NCBI RefSeq assembly: GCF_030413595.1
Contig: NZ_CP129238.1
Coordinates: 1,736,001 to 1,800,000 of the forward strand
DNA: 64,000 nt
Direction of reading: 5' to 3'
DNA from: Planococcus liqunii
Lineage (GTDB): Bacteria; Bacillota; Bacilli; Bacillales_A; Planococcaceae
Shown here: positions 16,900 to 26,167 of the stretch, one piece after another
Numbering within the stretch: position 1 is the first letter of the stretch
Layout of the letters: each line of letters opens with the position of its first letter
The notes under the pieces: model-generated
The model's input: the letters and a program-made list of their open reading frames with translations, nothing else
Database searches by the model: none
What the model was told of the DNA's origin: nothing
Made by a program: the position numbers and the translations under genes

Positions 16900-16922
16900 A
16901 GGGCGCTCTGCGCTCTTTTTTC
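16900..16922 (+). terminator. Terminator upstream of parE
   Basis: Stem AGGGCGC / GCGCTCT with loop TCT followed by six T. It ends the yneT transcript just before the parE promoter. Confidence 0.7.
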
Positions 16923-16930
16923 TATGATAA

Positions 16931-16959
16931 TTGACAGATGGCCGGGTTACCGATACGAT
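16931..16959 (+). promoter_or_regulatory. Sigma-A promoter of parE-parC
   Basis: TTGACA - 17 bases - TACGAT: perfect -35, near-consensus -10, ideal spacing, 45 bp before ATG 17005. Confidence 0.8.
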
Positions 16960-17004
16960 TAAAAGAGAAGAAAGTACGAACAGATGTTTGTTGGAGGGAA
17001 CTTA

Positions 17005-18975
17005 ATGGCAAAAACTAAAAATACGGCATACAACGAAGAAGCGATTCAAGTACTCGAAGGCCTAGATGCCGTTAGAAAACGCCCGGGTATGTATATTGGT
17101 TCGACCGACACCAGAGGGCTTCACCATTTGGTCTATGAAATTGTTGATAACTCTGTCGATGAAGCACTCGCCGGATTTGGAGATAGAATTACCGTAACGA
17201 TCCATGAAGATAACAGCATCAGCGTCCGGGACTACGGACGCGGAATGCCGACCGGCATGCACCGAAGCGGAAAACCGACGCCTGAAGTCATCTTGACTGT
17301 GCTTCATGCCGGCGGGAAATTCGGCCAGGGCGGCTATAAAACGAGCGGAGGCCTCCACGGAGTTGGGGCGTCCGTTGTCAACGCGTTGTCGAAATTCCTG
17401 GAAGTGACGATTTACCGGGACGGCAAAAAATACCGCCAACGGTTTGAAAACGGCGGCAAAGCGGTCACGACGCTCGAAGAAATCGGATCGACCAAAGAAA
17501 CCGGCACAACGATCCATTTCTTGCCGGACGAATCGATTTTCTCAACCACCAAATACAATTACGAAACGCTCAGCGAACGGCTGTGTGAATCAGCGTTCTT
17601 GCTGAAAGGCCTGAAAATCGAACTGATCGACAAACGCACGGAAACTGAAGAAACCTTCTTTTTTGAAACGGGCATTGAAGCGTTTGCCGCTTATTTGAAC
17701 GAAGAAAAAGACGTGTTGCATCCGGTTGCCTATATCGAAGGGGAACAGGACGACATGGAAGTGGAGTTTGCGTTCCAGTTTAACGACGGCTATTCCGAAA
17801 CGATCCTATCGTTTGTCAACAACGTCCGCACGCGTGACGGCGGGACGCACGAAACCGGCGCGAAAGCCGCAATGACGCGTGTCTTCAACGATTACGCACG
17901 AAAGATCAATTTGTTGAAAGACAAAGACAAAAACCTGGAAGGATCGGACATCCGCGAGGGGCTTGCGGCCATCGTATCGGTCCGGATACCGGAAGGCCTT
18001 TTGCAGTTTGAAGGCCAGACGAAAAGCAAGCTCGGCACAAGCGAAGCGAGAAGCACGGTTGATGCGATTGTTTCCCAGAAACTGATGTACTTTTTAGAGG
18101 AAAACGCCGACCTCAGTGCGTCGCTTGTCCGTAAAGCCATCCGTGCCTCCCAGGCGCGCCTCGCAGCCCGAAAAGCACGGGAAGATGCCCGAAACGGCAA
18201 AAAGCGCAAAAAGTCGGATGTGCTGCTGTCCGGCAAATTGACGCCGGCCCAGTCGCGGAATGCGTCCAAAAACGAATTGTATCTAGTGGAGGGTGACTCT
18301 GCCGGAGGTTCTGCCAAACAAGGCCGGGACCGCACATTCCAGGCGATTTTGCCGCTTCGGGGGAAAGTCGTCAATACCGAAAAAGCGAAGCTGGAAGAGA
18401 TCATGAAAAACGAGGAAATCTCGACAATCATCCACGCTATCGGCGGCGGCGTATCGAGCGATTTCTCGATTGAAGACATTGCCTACAACAAAATCATCAT
18501 CATGACCGATGCCGATACGGACGGCGCCCACATCCAGGTGCTGCTGCTGACGTTCTTCTACCGCTACATGAAGCCGTTGATCGAAGCGGGGAAAGTGTTT
18601 ATTGCCTTGCCGCCGCTCTACAAAGTATCCAAAGGCGTCGGCAAAAAAGAAGTCGTCGATTACGCCTGGACGGAAGCGGACCTGGAAGCGTCGACGAAAA
18701 AAGTCGGAAAAGGCTATATGCTGCAGCGCTATAAAGGGCTAGGCGAGATGAACGCCGACCAATTGTGGGAAACGACGATGAATCCGGAAACCCGGACCTT
18801 GATCCGCGTGACGATCGAAGACGGTGCACGGGCTGAAAGAAGAATTACGACACTCATGGGCGATAAAGTAGAACCGCGCCGCAAGTGGATTGAAAACAAC
18901 GTCGATTTCGGAATGGAAGACGACGCCAATATTTTAGAAAATGATTTGATACATGCTGAGGAGGAAGTTGTATGA
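17005..18975 (+). CDS. parE: DNA topoisomerase IV subunit B
   Basis: This 656-residue ATPase subunit of topoisomerase IV decatenates daughter chromosomes. The GHKL ATPase domain has YEIVDNSVDEALAGFGD, DYGRGMPTG and GGLHGVGASVVNALS. The TOPRIM domain has EGDSAGGSAKQGRDR and DADTDGAHI. ParE rather than GyrB is supported by the adjacent 809-residue ParC and by the plsY-yneT context. A 5' extension to 16984 is open, but GGAGGGAA points to ATG 17005. The stop overlaps the parC start. Confidence 0.96.
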   Translation: MAKTKNTAYNEEAIQVLEGLDAVRKRPGMYIGSTDTRGLHHLVYEIVDNSVDEALAGFGDRITVTIHEDNSISVRDYGRGMPTGMHRSGKPTPEVILTVLHAGGKFGQGGYKTSGGLHGVGASVVNALSKFLEVTIYRDGKKYRQRFENGGKAVTTLEEIGSTKETGTTIHFLPDESIFSTTKYNYETLSERLCESAFLLKGLKIELIDKRTETEETFFFETGIEAFAAYLNEEKDVLHPVAYIEGEQDDMEVEFAFQFNDGYSETILSFVNNVRTRDGGTHETGAKAAMTRVFNDYARKINLLKDKDKNLEGSDIREGLAAIVSVRIPEGLLQFEGQTKSKLGTSEARSTVDAIVSQKLMYFLEENADLSASLVRKAIRASQARLAARKAREDARNGKKRKKSDVLLSGKLTPAQSRNASKNELYLVEGDSAGGSAKQGRDRTFQAILPLRGKVVNTEKAKLEEIMKNEEISTIIHAIGGGVSSDFSIEDIAYNKIIIMTDADTDGAHIQVLLLTFFYRYMKPLIEAGKVFIALPPLYKVSKGVGKKEVVDYAWTEADLEASTKKVGKGYMLQRYKGLGEMNADQLWETTMNPETRTLIRVTIEDGARAERRITTLMGDKVEPRRKWIENNVDFGMEDDANILENDLIHAEEEVV

Positions 18976-21401
18976 CACAAACCGAACGTTTTCAAGATCT
19001 GCCCTTAGAAGAAGTCATCGGCGATCGGTTTGGGCGTTACAGTAAGTACATCATCCAGGACCGGGCATTGCCGGACGCGCGGGACGGGCTGAAACCTGTA
19101 CAGCGCCGGATTTTGTATGCCATGTACAAAGAAGGCAACACGAATGACAAAGCGTTCCGGAAATCGGCCAAAACGGTCGGGAACGTCATCGGCAACTACC
19201 ACCCGCACGGAGACACTTCTGTTTACGAAGCGATGGTGCGGCTGAGCCAGGATTGGAAAATCCGCCATATGCTCGTTGAAATGCACGGCAACAACGGTTC
19301 GATGGACGGCGATTCGCCGGCTGCAATGCGTTACACGGAAGCGCGCTTATCGGCGATTTCAGGGGAATTGCTGCGTGATATCGACAAACGCACCGTGGAA
19401 TTCATCCCGAACTTTGACGACTCCGATATGGAGCCGACGGTACTTCCGGCAAGCTTCCCGAACCTGCTGGTGAACGGGTCGACCGGGATTTCTGCCGGTT
19501 ACGCTACGGATATCCCGCCGCATGCACTGCATGAAGTGCTTGATGCAGTCCTGATGCGCATGGACAAGCCCAACGCGACAGTCGATGAATTGATGACGGT
19601 GATCCAAGGCCCCGATTTCCCGACCGGCGGCATCATCCAAGGCGTCGACGGCATCAAAAAAGCATATGAAACCGGCCGCGGCAAAATTGTCGTCCGCTCA
19701 AAAGCGGATGTCGAGCCGTTAAAAGGCGGAAAAGAACAAATCGTCATTACCGAAATTCCGTTTGAAGTGAACAAAGCGAACATGATCAAAAAAATTGATG
19801 ACCACCGCTTTGACCGCAAACTGGAAGGCATTTCGGAAGTGCGCGACGAGTCGGACAGAACCGGCCTGCGCATTGTCATCGAACTGAAAAAAGACGTCGA
19901 TGCAAATGGCATTTTGAACTATCTGTACAAAAATACCGACCTGCAAGTGAGCTATAACTTCAACATGGTCGCGATCTACAAACGCCGTCCGACGATGATG
20001 ACCTTGCAGTCGATGCTTGACGCCTATATCGACCACCGCAAGGAAATCGTGACAAAGCGTTCAGAATACGATCTGCAAAAAGCGAAGGACCGCATGCATA
20101 TCGTCGACGGTTTGATGAAAGCTTTGTCGATTCTTGATAAAGTGATCAAGACGATCCGGGCATCGAAAGACAAGCGGGATGCGAAAAACAATTTGATTTC
20201 TTCATTTGAGTTTTCCGAAGCGCAGGCAGAAGCGATTGTTTCCCTTCAGCTATACCGCTTAACGAATACCGATATTACGGATCTGCAAAACGAGGCAGCT
20301 TCCTTGAAGAAAACAATCGATGAACTGACGGGCATTTTAACCAGTGCCACAAAACTGAAAAACGTCATCAAAAAAGAATTGTCGGCTGTCCGTAAGCAGT
20401 TTTCAGAACCGCGCCGTTCCGTCATCGAAGAGAAAATCCAGGAAATCACGATTACCCGTGAAGTGATGATTCCAAGTGAAGACGTCATCGTGACTGTAAC
20501 TAAAGAAGGCTATGTGAAGCGTACCAGCCCGCGTTCGCATGCGGCATCAAACGGCCAAGGCTTTGCGATGAAAGACAGCGATCACCTGCTGTATGAAGGC
20601 AATTTGAATACGCAGAACACCATTCTGTTGTTCACGTCAAACGGCAACTTCGTCTACCAGCCGGTCAACGAACTGCCGGACATCAAGTGGAAAGACCTTG
20701 GCCAGCACTTATCGAGCATCGTCCAGCTCGAACCGAACGAATCGATCCTGTCGGTTTATCCGTTTGAAAACTTTGAGGCGGACGCCAGCATCCTGACGGT
20801 TTCGAAGCTGGGCATGGTCAAACGTTCAGCGCTTCAGGACTACCACGTCCAGCGCTATTCCCGCACGATCAAGACGATGAACCTGAAAAAAGGCGATTCA
20901 ATGATCTTTGCCGGGCTCGTGACCGATGAAACCGAACTGTTTATCGCCACGAACCAAGCATACGGCGTACGTTTCCCGTTAGACGAAGTGCCGATTACTG
21001 GACTCCGGACAGCGGGCGTCAAAGGTGTGAATTTGAAAGACAATGATTTTGCAGTGTCCGCAATCATGCTGGATGCAGAAGAAAAGCAGGAACTGGTTCT
21101 GGTAACGAACCGAGGAGCTGCTAAGAAGATGAAGCTGCAGGAATTTGAAACAGGCGGAAGGGCAAAGCGCGGCGTGGTGATGCTGCGTGAATTGAAAGCC
21201 AATCCTCACCGTGTGGTGGCCGTTGTCGGCACCTTGGGCAGAGGCGAAGAAATCCTGATTGAAACGGCAAAAGGCGTGCGTTTAACGCTTGCTGTCAACA
21301 ACTTAAAACCGGTTGACCGTTATTCGAACGGATCATTCGTCCTTGATGAAGGAACCGATGGCACGCCGGTGACCGTCTACCGATTAGAGAAAAAAGAATA
21401 G
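18972..21401 (+). CDS. parC: DNA topoisomerase IV subunit A
   Basis: This 809-residue cleavage/religation subunit forms the A2B2 enzyme with ParE. The active-site Tyr is Tyr121 in AAMRYTEARLS. The quinolone-resistance region reads HPHGDTSVYEAM, so the residue matching staphylococcal GrlA Ser80 is Thr82; Glu86 matches Glu84. A C-terminal beta-pinwheel domain starts near residue 495. The start overlaps parE by 4 bp (ATGA), so translation is coupled. A strong terminator follows. Confidence 0.96.
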   Translation: MTQTERFQDLPLEEVIGDRFGRYSKYIIQDRALPDARDGLKPVQRRILYAMYKEGNTNDKAFRKSAKTVGNVIGNYHPHGDTSVYEAMVRLSQDWKIRHMLVEMHGNNGSMDGDSPAAMRYTEARLSAISGELLRDIDKRTVEFIPNFDDSDMEPTVLPASFPNLLVNGSTGISAGYATDIPPHALHEVLDAVLMRMDKPNATVDELMTVIQGPDFPTGGIIQGVDGIKKAYETGRGKIVVRSKADVEPLKGGKEQIVITEIPFEVNKANMIKKIDDHRFDRKLEGISEVRDESDRTGLRIVIELKKDVDANGILNYLYKNTDLQVSYNFNMVAIYKRRPTMMTLQSMLDAYIDHRKEIVTKRSEYDLQKAKDRMHIVDGLMKALSILDKVIKTIRASKDKRDAKNNLISSFEFSEAQAEAIVSLQLYRLTNTDITDLQNEAASLKKTIDELTGILTSATKLKNVIKKELSAVRKQFSEPRRSVIEEKIQEITITREVMIPSEDVIVTVTKEGYVKRTSPRSHAASNGQGFAMKDSDHLLYEGNLNTQNTILLFTSNGNFVYQPVNELPDIKWKDLGQHLSSIVQLEPNESILSVYPFENFEADASILTVSKLGMVKRSALQDYHVQRYSRTIKTMNLKKGDSMIFAGLVTDETELFIATNQAYGVRFPLDEVPITGLRTAGVKGVNLKDNDFAVSAIMLDAEEKQELVLVTNRGAAKKMKLQEFETGGRAKRGVVMLRELKANPHRVVAVVGTLGRGEEILIETAKGVRLTLAVNNLKPVDRYSNGSFVLDEGTDGTPVTVYRLEKKE

Positions 21402-21408
21402 CAAAACA

Positions 21409-21440
21409 AAAGCGCCTCCTTGCCGGGAGGCGCTTTTTCT
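21409..21440 (+). terminator. Terminator after parC
   Basis: Stem AGCGCCTCC / GGAGGCGCT, loop TTGCCG, then TTTTTCTT. Confidence 0.9.
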
Positions 21441-21613
21441 TGTTCATAAGCAATCACTTATAAGTACAATATTATTGTTATGTAATCTAAATTCCATCTA
21501 ATTGTAAACTTCTGGTATACTGGATAGAGCAATCAAAGCTACTGATTTTTTGAAATGAGTTGTTGTAGTAGCCATGAATAATCGATGCTGGAAGGCGTAA
21601 AAGGGGGGAACGG

Positions 21614-21878
21614 ATGAAAAGATCAACTTTTTGTCAGCTTATTGTTCATGCTTTTAGCTTTTGGGGTCTATTTCCGCTTTATGGACCCGTTGTTGGATTC
21701 AAACCGCTGGTTGGCTTTTGCCGTTTTCCTGTTAATCTGGATGGCGGTGCGCGTGGCTGGCCGGGCACTTGAAGGACGATTTGAATTTTTGGACAAACAG
21801 ATGGATCCGCAAACCAGTGTCTGGCTGACTGTCGGGGTGTTCATCGTGGTCCCAGTGCTGGTGTTTTCACTGGGTTAA
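21614..21878 (+). pseudogene. Small membrane protein gene with apparent frameshift in its fifth to seventh codons
   Basis: ATG 21614 has a strong ribosome site (GGGGGGAACGG) but reads out of frame after codon 6. The body of the gene (21642-21878, two to three membrane helices, FRFMDPLLDSNRW ... VWLTVGVFIVVPVLVFSLG) is in the +1 frame without a ribosome site of its own. Removing one T from the T5 run at 21628-21632 joins both as MKRSTFVSLLFMLLAFG. The gene is either frameshifted, subject to slippage, or carries a sequencing error. Family not recognised. A terminator follows. Confidence 0.6.
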
Positions 21879-21912
21879 TCTCTTTGATCAGCCAACAAAC
21901 AAAACTACTGAC

Positions 21913-21945
21913 GAAACGTTCTTCCGCATGGAAGAGCGTTTTTCA
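21913..21945 (+). terminator. Terminator after small membrane gene
   Basis: Stem AAACGTTCTTCC / GGAAGAGCGTTT with loop GCAT and a short T run. Confidence 0.8.
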
Positions 21946-22009
21946 TTTGGATATAACGTATTTTTTCTAATTAAACAATAATATTATAGTAAAATTCAAT
22001 ATTATTTTA

Positions 22010-22038
22010 TTGCAAAACGATAAATATGCTGATAAAAT
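22010..22038 (+). promoter_or_regulatory. Sigma-A promoter of YoaS/YozG-like pair
   Basis: TTGCAA - 17 bases - TAAAAT, 30 bp before ATG 22071. Just upstream (21975-22006) is an AT-rich inverted repeat, AATAATATT ... AATATTATT, a possible operator for the regulator encoded by the second gene. Confidence 0.55.
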
Positions 22039-22070
22039 CAAAATAACAAGAAAGAAGCGAGGTGCTTATA

Positions 22071-22553
22071 ATGAAACACGGTTCGACCCTCTTTTTGAAG
22101 ATTGTCATCCTATTATTGGGGCTTCCGGTTCTGGGCGGCTGCTTGTACGGATTGACGCGCTTTAATCCGAATTCGCCTTACTGGGCAACGCCAGAGCTGG
22201 AAAAATTGCAGTATCCATTGTTGATCGGCATGTATGCCGCGATGATTCCATTTTTCATCGCGTTGTACCAGACGCTTAAACTGCTTGGTTATATTGACCG
22301 CAACCAGGCATTCTCGGAATTGGCGGTAAAGTCATTAAAACGCATTAAATACTGCGCGATGATCATCAGCGCCCTGTTCGTGCTCGAGCTGCCGTTCTTT
22401 TACTGGCTGACGAAAGCGGACGACGCGCCGGGCATCCTGATGGGTCTGTTTGTGATTTTCGCTTCACTGGTGATTGCCGTCTTTGCGGCAGTTCTCCAGA
22501 AACTGCTGCAAGATGCCATCCGCATCAAAGCGGAAAACGATTTAATCGTCTGA
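22071..22553 (+). CDS. DUF2975 (YoaS-like) membrane protein
   Basis: This 160-residue protein has four membrane helices (about 8-28, 48-68, 92-112, 120-142) and the segment FFIALYQTLKLLGYIDRNQAFSELAVKSLKRIKYC typical of DUF2975. ATG 22071 follows GAGGTG; an in-frame GTG 22062 lies inside that site. The next gene, a small Xre-type regulator, starts 15 bp later. In B. subtilis the equivalent pair is yoaS-yozG. Function unknown. Confidence 0.8.
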   Translation: MKHGSTLFLKIVILLLGLPVLGGCLYGLTRFNPNSPYWATPELEKLQYPLLIGMYAAMIPFFIALYQTLKLLGYIDRNQAFSELAVKSLKRIKYCAMIISALFVLELPFFYWLTKADDAPGILMGLFVIFASLVIAVFAAVLQKLLQDAIRIKAENDLIV

Positions 22554-22568
22554 TCTGAGGTGAAAGCA

Positions 22569-22790
22569 ATGGCAATGATCATCAATATTGATGTAATGCT
22601 CGCAAAACGAAAAATGAGTGTTACCGAACTTTCAGAACGTGTCGGCATTACGATGGCGAACTTGTCCATCCTGAAAAACGGCAAAGCCAAAGCGGTCCGG
22701 CTGTCCACACTGGAAGCCATCTGCCAAGCGCTTGACTGCCAGCCGGGCGATTTGCTGGAATACCGCAGTGAGGAACGCCCAAATCGCTAA
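22569..22790 (+). CDS. Xre-family (HTH_26, YozG-like) transcriptional regulator
   Basis: This 73-residue protein is almost only a helix-turn-helix domain: IDVMLAKRKMSVTELSERVG ... NLSILKNGKAKAVRLSTLEAICQALDCQPGDLLEY. Small HTH_26 proteins of this kind sit next to DUF2975 genes and are presumed to regulate the pair. ATG 22569 follows TGAGGTG; GTG 22560 belongs to the ribosome site. A strong terminator follows 70 bp later. Confidence 0.85.
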   Translation: MAMIINIDVMLAKRKMSVTELSERVGITMANLSILKNGKAKAVRLSTLEAICQALDCQPGDLLEYRSEERPNR

Positions 22791-22860
22791 GGCAGTGAAA
22801 CGAAGTATAAGAATCTGTGTGCTGAATGGTTCTCATAAATACGAACTGGCTTATAAAAAG

Positions 22861-22911
22861 CAAAAAACACTTAAATTCGCGGGTTCCGCCCTGGATTTAA
22901 GTGTTTTTTGT
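22861..22911. terminator. Bidirectional terminator
   Basis: Fifteen-bp stem, core AACACTTAAAT / ATTTAAGTGTT, with A6 on the left and T6 on the right. Confidence 0.85.
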
Positions 22912-23015
22912 ATTAAATATACAGCGGAAAACGCATTGAAATTTCCAAACGGCTAAATTTGCTTTCTAGATACTCATCATCAATCCAACAGTTGTGGTTT
23001 TGGAGCTTAAGACAA

Positions 23016-23354
23016 TCATTCTTTTTGTCCAGGCGATTGTTGCAGCAAATGCCGGTTCCCTTGTGTATCTTCTGCAATGATGAACTCTTTGCTATATATA
23101 ACGGAATAAATTTTAGTGCCTTCCTCGAAAGAATTGGATTGAAAATTGCTTGGAAGTGTTGAAGCTGATACTTTTTTGGTGATGTTGCCGATCAATTGGC
23201 CGGTTTCATAGCCCGAGATCTGTTCTTCAGTGCCGTTATACTCGACATCATTGACGACCACAATCATCGCATAGCTCCCAGAACCGGTACCTTGGCTGCA
23301 AGCAGCTAGAAAGAACGCAACCACCACAATCCTCAGAACTTTTAGCAACTGCAT
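23016..23354 (-). CDS. Small lipoprotein, 112 residues
   Basis: The N terminus MQLLKVLRIVVVAFFLAACSQG is a signal peptide with lipobox LAAC, so the protein should be lipid-anchored outside the membrane. The mature part (MIVVVNDVEYNGTEEQISGYETGQLIGNI) resembles small Bacillus lipoproteins of unknown function. AAGGAG lies 4 bases before ATG 23354; TTG 23348 has better spacing and may be used instead. Confidence 0.7.
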   Translation of the reverse strand: MQLLKVLRIVVVAFFLAACSQGTGSGSYAMIVVVNDVEYNGTEEQISGYETGQLIGNITKKVSASTLPSNFQSNSFEEGTKIYSVIYSKEFIIAEDTQGNRHLLQQSPGQKE

Positions 23355-23425
23355 CCCACTCCTTTGAAATTCATTTTACATAGTTTACCATTAATTTGGA
23401 GGATAGAAATGGATTCTATAAAAAT

Positions 23426-23831
23426 TTAGTCATTAACCAGTAATTTTATTTGCAGAGTACAAAAAGCACCTTCCGGCTGGAAAGGTGCTTCTATGCTTTT
23501 CTTTAGCTGAAGCAGGACTACCCGAACCGGCCGGCTTGAACAAACGCCGGTTCCCTGCACGTTCAACTCTACGTGCTTCGCGGCATCTATCTCCACAAAA
23601 GTGCACAACAATAAATCGGACCTGTTCATAGCCGGTCGCTATCAGGAAAGTCGGAGTGCAGCCATAGCTTTTCACGCCGATGATGTAAAAATCCTTTTCG
23701 GACTGGCGCAGTTCCTGTTCTCCGTGCGGCCGGACTGTGCCGCAGCTATGAATATTCGGGTCAAGTGCTTTGGACTTCTGTTCAAAGAGATCAAGGTCCG
23801 AAGAAGAAATCGGTTTTATACTTAAAGCCAT
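23426..23831 (-). pseudogene. C-terminal remnant of an FAD/NAD(P)-binding oxidoreductase
   Basis: Reading from 23831 down, one frame gives DPNIHSCGTVRPHG and KDFYIIGVKSYGCTPTFL ... TGYEQVR. This is the end region of CzcO/ArsO-like flavoproteins. A second frame then continues with AAKHVELNVQGTGVCSS, the usual C-terminal ending (RRVELxLPETGVCSS). The gene lacks its N-terminal 300 or so residues and has a frameshift near 23590. A terminator-like hairpin lies in its 3' end. Confidence 0.7.
23459..23491 (-). terminator. Terminator-like hairpin of flavoprotein remnant
   Basis: On the minus strand AAGCACCTTTCC / GGAAGGTGCTTT followed by TTG. Confidence 0.6.
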
Positions 23832-23975
23832 GCAATTTCCTGCTTTCTATTAATCAAATACAAATAAAAAGAGCGGACAAGAGTTTTCTGGAATTTCCTT
23901 GAATCTATCGCGAGTTACAGATAAGCTAGAAAGAAATTGAGTTACCAATAACTGTAACAGCCAGGAGGAAGCGCG

Positions 23976-24683
23976 ATGAAAGATAAAGTAACGGATGTAT
24001 ACAATCACCTGGCAGGATACTACGCAAATGAGGCAGACGGTTCGAGCCTGTATAACATCGAATACGAGCGACCGGCTATGATGGCCCAAATGCCGGCAGA
24101 TCTAGCTGGGTTGACTGTTTTAGATGCGGGATGTGCGGCCGGCTGGTATAGTGAACAATTATTAAATGCTGGAGCAAAAGTGACAGCGGTTGATTTCAGC
24201 CCGGAAATGGTTAAAGAAGTCATGCAGCGGACGAAGGGGAAGGCAGAAGTTCTGTGCCACGATTTGGAGGTAGGCTTGCCCTTTGAAGATCAGTCGTTTG
24301 ATCTGGTTGTCAGTTCGCTGACGCTTCATTATCTAAAAGACTGGGGGAAGACATTCCAGGAGTTTAAGCGCATTTTAAAGCCAGATGGGCAATTGCTGTT
24401 TTCGGTCCACCACCCAATGACGGATATTGAACTCCTTCCGGAAGCACAATACTTCAGTACTGAATTGTTGACCGACCACTGGACGAAATCAGACAAAACG
24501 TACGAAATCCTCTTTTACCGACGGCCGCTCAGCGATATCCTCAATAGCACGCTTTGCAATTTTTCCATCGAAAAGGTGATTGAACCGAAGCCAACCTTGA
24601 AAATGAAGGAACTGGCGCCTGAGAGCTACGCACGACTGATGAAAAAACCGCAATTTTTGATTTTGAAGGCCAACAAGTTTTGA
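23976..24683 (+). CDS. Class I SAM-dependent methyltransferase
   Basis: This 235-residue cytosolic enzyme has the SAM-binding motif VLDAGCAAGWYSEQL (about residues 48-62), the acidic residue after strand 2 (VTAVDFSPEMV) and the post-motif FDLVVSSLTLHYLKDW. The substrate cannot be predicted. ATG 23976 has CAGGAGG at good distance. It is the last gene before the accessory region; the following 90 bp hold only the left part of a repeat interrupted by an IS3 element. Confidence 0.88.
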   Translation: MKDKVTDVYNHLAGYYANEADGSSLYNIEYERPAMMAQMPADLAGLTVLDAGCAAGWYSEQLLNAGAKVTAVDFSPEMVKEVMQRTKGKAEVLCHDLEVGLPFEDQSFDLVVSSLTLHYLKDWGKTFQEFKRILKPDGQLLFSVHHPMTDIELLPEAQYFSTELLTDHWTKSDKTYEILFYRRPLSDILNSTLCNFSIEKVIEPKPTLKMKELAPESYARLMKKPQFLILKANKF

Positions 24684-24748
24684 ACAGCATTAAAAGTTAA
24701 CTTTATGTATGACTCTCCTTGCATATAGACGCGAAAGGATAACGAAGT

Positions 24749-24773
24749 GTTCGTAAAAGTTCATAAAGAAAAG
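24749..24773 (+). repeat. Left part of hairpin repeat interrupted by IS3 element
   Basis: GTTCGTAAAAGTTCATAAAG continues, beyond the insertion sequence, with AAGTGAACGTTCGTAAAG at 26168. The uninterrupted copy at 44022 reads GTTCGTAAAAGTCC ... AAGTGAACGTTCG. The IS therefore landed in a pre-existing repeat. Confidence 0.7.
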
Positions 24774-24917
24774 TGACTCCCTACCTGTCAAGTAGACACG
24801 AGTTTATCGGCGTTTTTTCTCATATGCGATTATAGACGGAGAGCCGATTTCGCTTCCGTCCGAATTTCTTCGAGCCTAAAAACGCTTCTCAAAGTGGCTA
24901 TTGATTAAGTGCGCGGT

Positions 24918-25802
24918 TTAAGCGGCCCGTGCTTGTAAATTGCGGTATGTAACCGGTGACGCACCGAGTTTCAGTTGCGGTCGTGTCTCGTTATAATACG
25001 TGATGTAGGCGGCTACTGCTGCGCGCATTTGGGCTGCCGTTTCAGGCACAGTGAAACCGGGCATTTCGGTTTTGAGCTTGCCAAAAAAGCTTTCAATCGG
25101 CGCATTGTCCCAACAGTTGCCCCGACGGGACATTGACTGGGTCAGTTCCATTTTTTTCAGGAGTCCTTGATAGCTATGGCTGGTGAACTGGATGCCCTGA
25201 TCACTGTGGAGAAGGGCTTCTTTCTCGAACCCGCGTGCTTCCAACTGACGAACGGCCTCCAGGACAAAATCCACATCCAGGGTGTCGCTGATGGTGTAAG
25301 CAACGATTTCGTTATTGTATAGATCCAGAATTGCACATAAGTAGATAAAGTCCCGGAATGGCTTTTTCACTTCCAGGTAACTGATATCAACGGAAAACTT
25401 GAGACCCGGTCGCATGGCCTTGAAGTTCCGGTTCAGGAGATTATCGATAACCGCATGGCCGCTTCCGGCAGGACGTGGCTTTCGGCGTGCTGTCTTGAGC
25501 GGCATGCGATACATTTCCCGCATCCGGCGGATGCGTTTGAGACTGACGATATGAGTGTATACATTCTCGAGCTCCAGCTTAAACCGTTCGTGACCCAAAT
25601 TCCCACCATGGGTGACGTAGAGCGAAAGCATCTGTTTTAAAAGCGCTTGGTCCCGTTCCGTTTGCGACTGCGCAGGGTCTTTTTTCAGCCGTTTGTAATA
25701 GCCCGCGCGGCTCAGGTTCTGGACTATGCCAATGAGCTCTGTAATCGGGAACCGGTTCTTGTGCTCTTCAACGAACACAAAGTCGAGGTCGATCGGTTTC
25801 AC
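24918..25802 (-). CDS. IS3-family transposase OrfB (DDE integrase)
   Basis: This 294-residue catalytic part has an HTH_21 domain (about 30-90) and an rve integrase core with the DDE residues in FSVDISYLEVK, LLHSDQGIQFTS and NAPIESFFGKLKTE. The GTG start overlaps the TGA of orfA (GTGA), so it is coupled to, or made by frameshifting from, orfA. No A6G slippery run is visible at the junction. Confidence 0.92.
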   Translation of the reverse strand: MKPIDLDFVFVEEHKNRFPITELIGIVQNLSRAGYYKRLKKDPAQSQTERDQALLKQMLSLYVTHGGNLGHERFKLELENVYTHIVSLKRIRRMREMYRMPLKTARRKPRPAGSGHAVIDNLLNRNFKAMRPGLKFSVDISYLEVKKPFRDFIYLCAILDLYNNEIVAYTISDTLDVDFVLEAVRQLEARGFEKEALLHSDQGIQFTSHSYQGLLKKMELTQSMSRRGNCWDNAPIESFFGKLKTEMPGFTVPETAAQMRAAVAAYITYYNETRPQLKLGASPVTYRNLQARAA

Positions 25803-26107
25803 TCCTTTCGGAGCGCAATAAGCTTTTTTAAGTACATCACTTCAAGCTTCGTGCGTTCCAATTCAGCTTTGGTAATTTCCAATTCTGTTTTCGCGTCTTT
25901 GCCCGACTCCCGTGGCCCTCTGCGTTTTTCACGAAGCACCTCAAAAGACTTGGCTTCCTTCACCAGCCGCGCCCAGTGCCGGATATTGGCAGGGTTCTGA
26001 ATCTCCAGGAGGGGGGCTAATTCGTTAACGGATCGTCCTTCAAAGTACTGTTCTACCGCCTGCTTCTTGGTTTCATAGGTATAGCTTTTTCGTGTGTTCA
26101 CAGTCAT
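25799..26107 (-). CDS. IS3-family transposase OrfA (DNA binding)
   Basis: This 102-residue helix-turn-helix protein (SYTYETKKQAVEQYFEGRSVNELAPLL) is followed by a leucine-heptad coiled coil (LEITKAELERTKLEVMYLKKLI), as usual for IS3 OrfA. ATG 26107 or GTG 26101 follow AAGGAG. It binds the IS ends and dimerises. Confidence 0.88.
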   Translation of the reverse strand: MTVNTRKSYTYETKKQAVEQYFEGRSVNELAPLLEIQNPANIRHWARLVKEAKSFEVLREKRRGPRESGKDAKTELEITKAELERTKLEVMYLKKLIALRKE

Positions 26108-26167
26108 CACTCCTTGGTTCAAGTTTGAAGGAACAATAAACTATTTGTCTACTTTTGGTTCATTGTC

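Noticed and set aside
17005..21401. gyrB-gyrA
   Set aside because: The 656/809-residue sizes, the 4-bp overlap and the plsY-yneT neighbourhood fit parE-parC; gyrase genes lie next to recF/dnaN in this order of bacteria.
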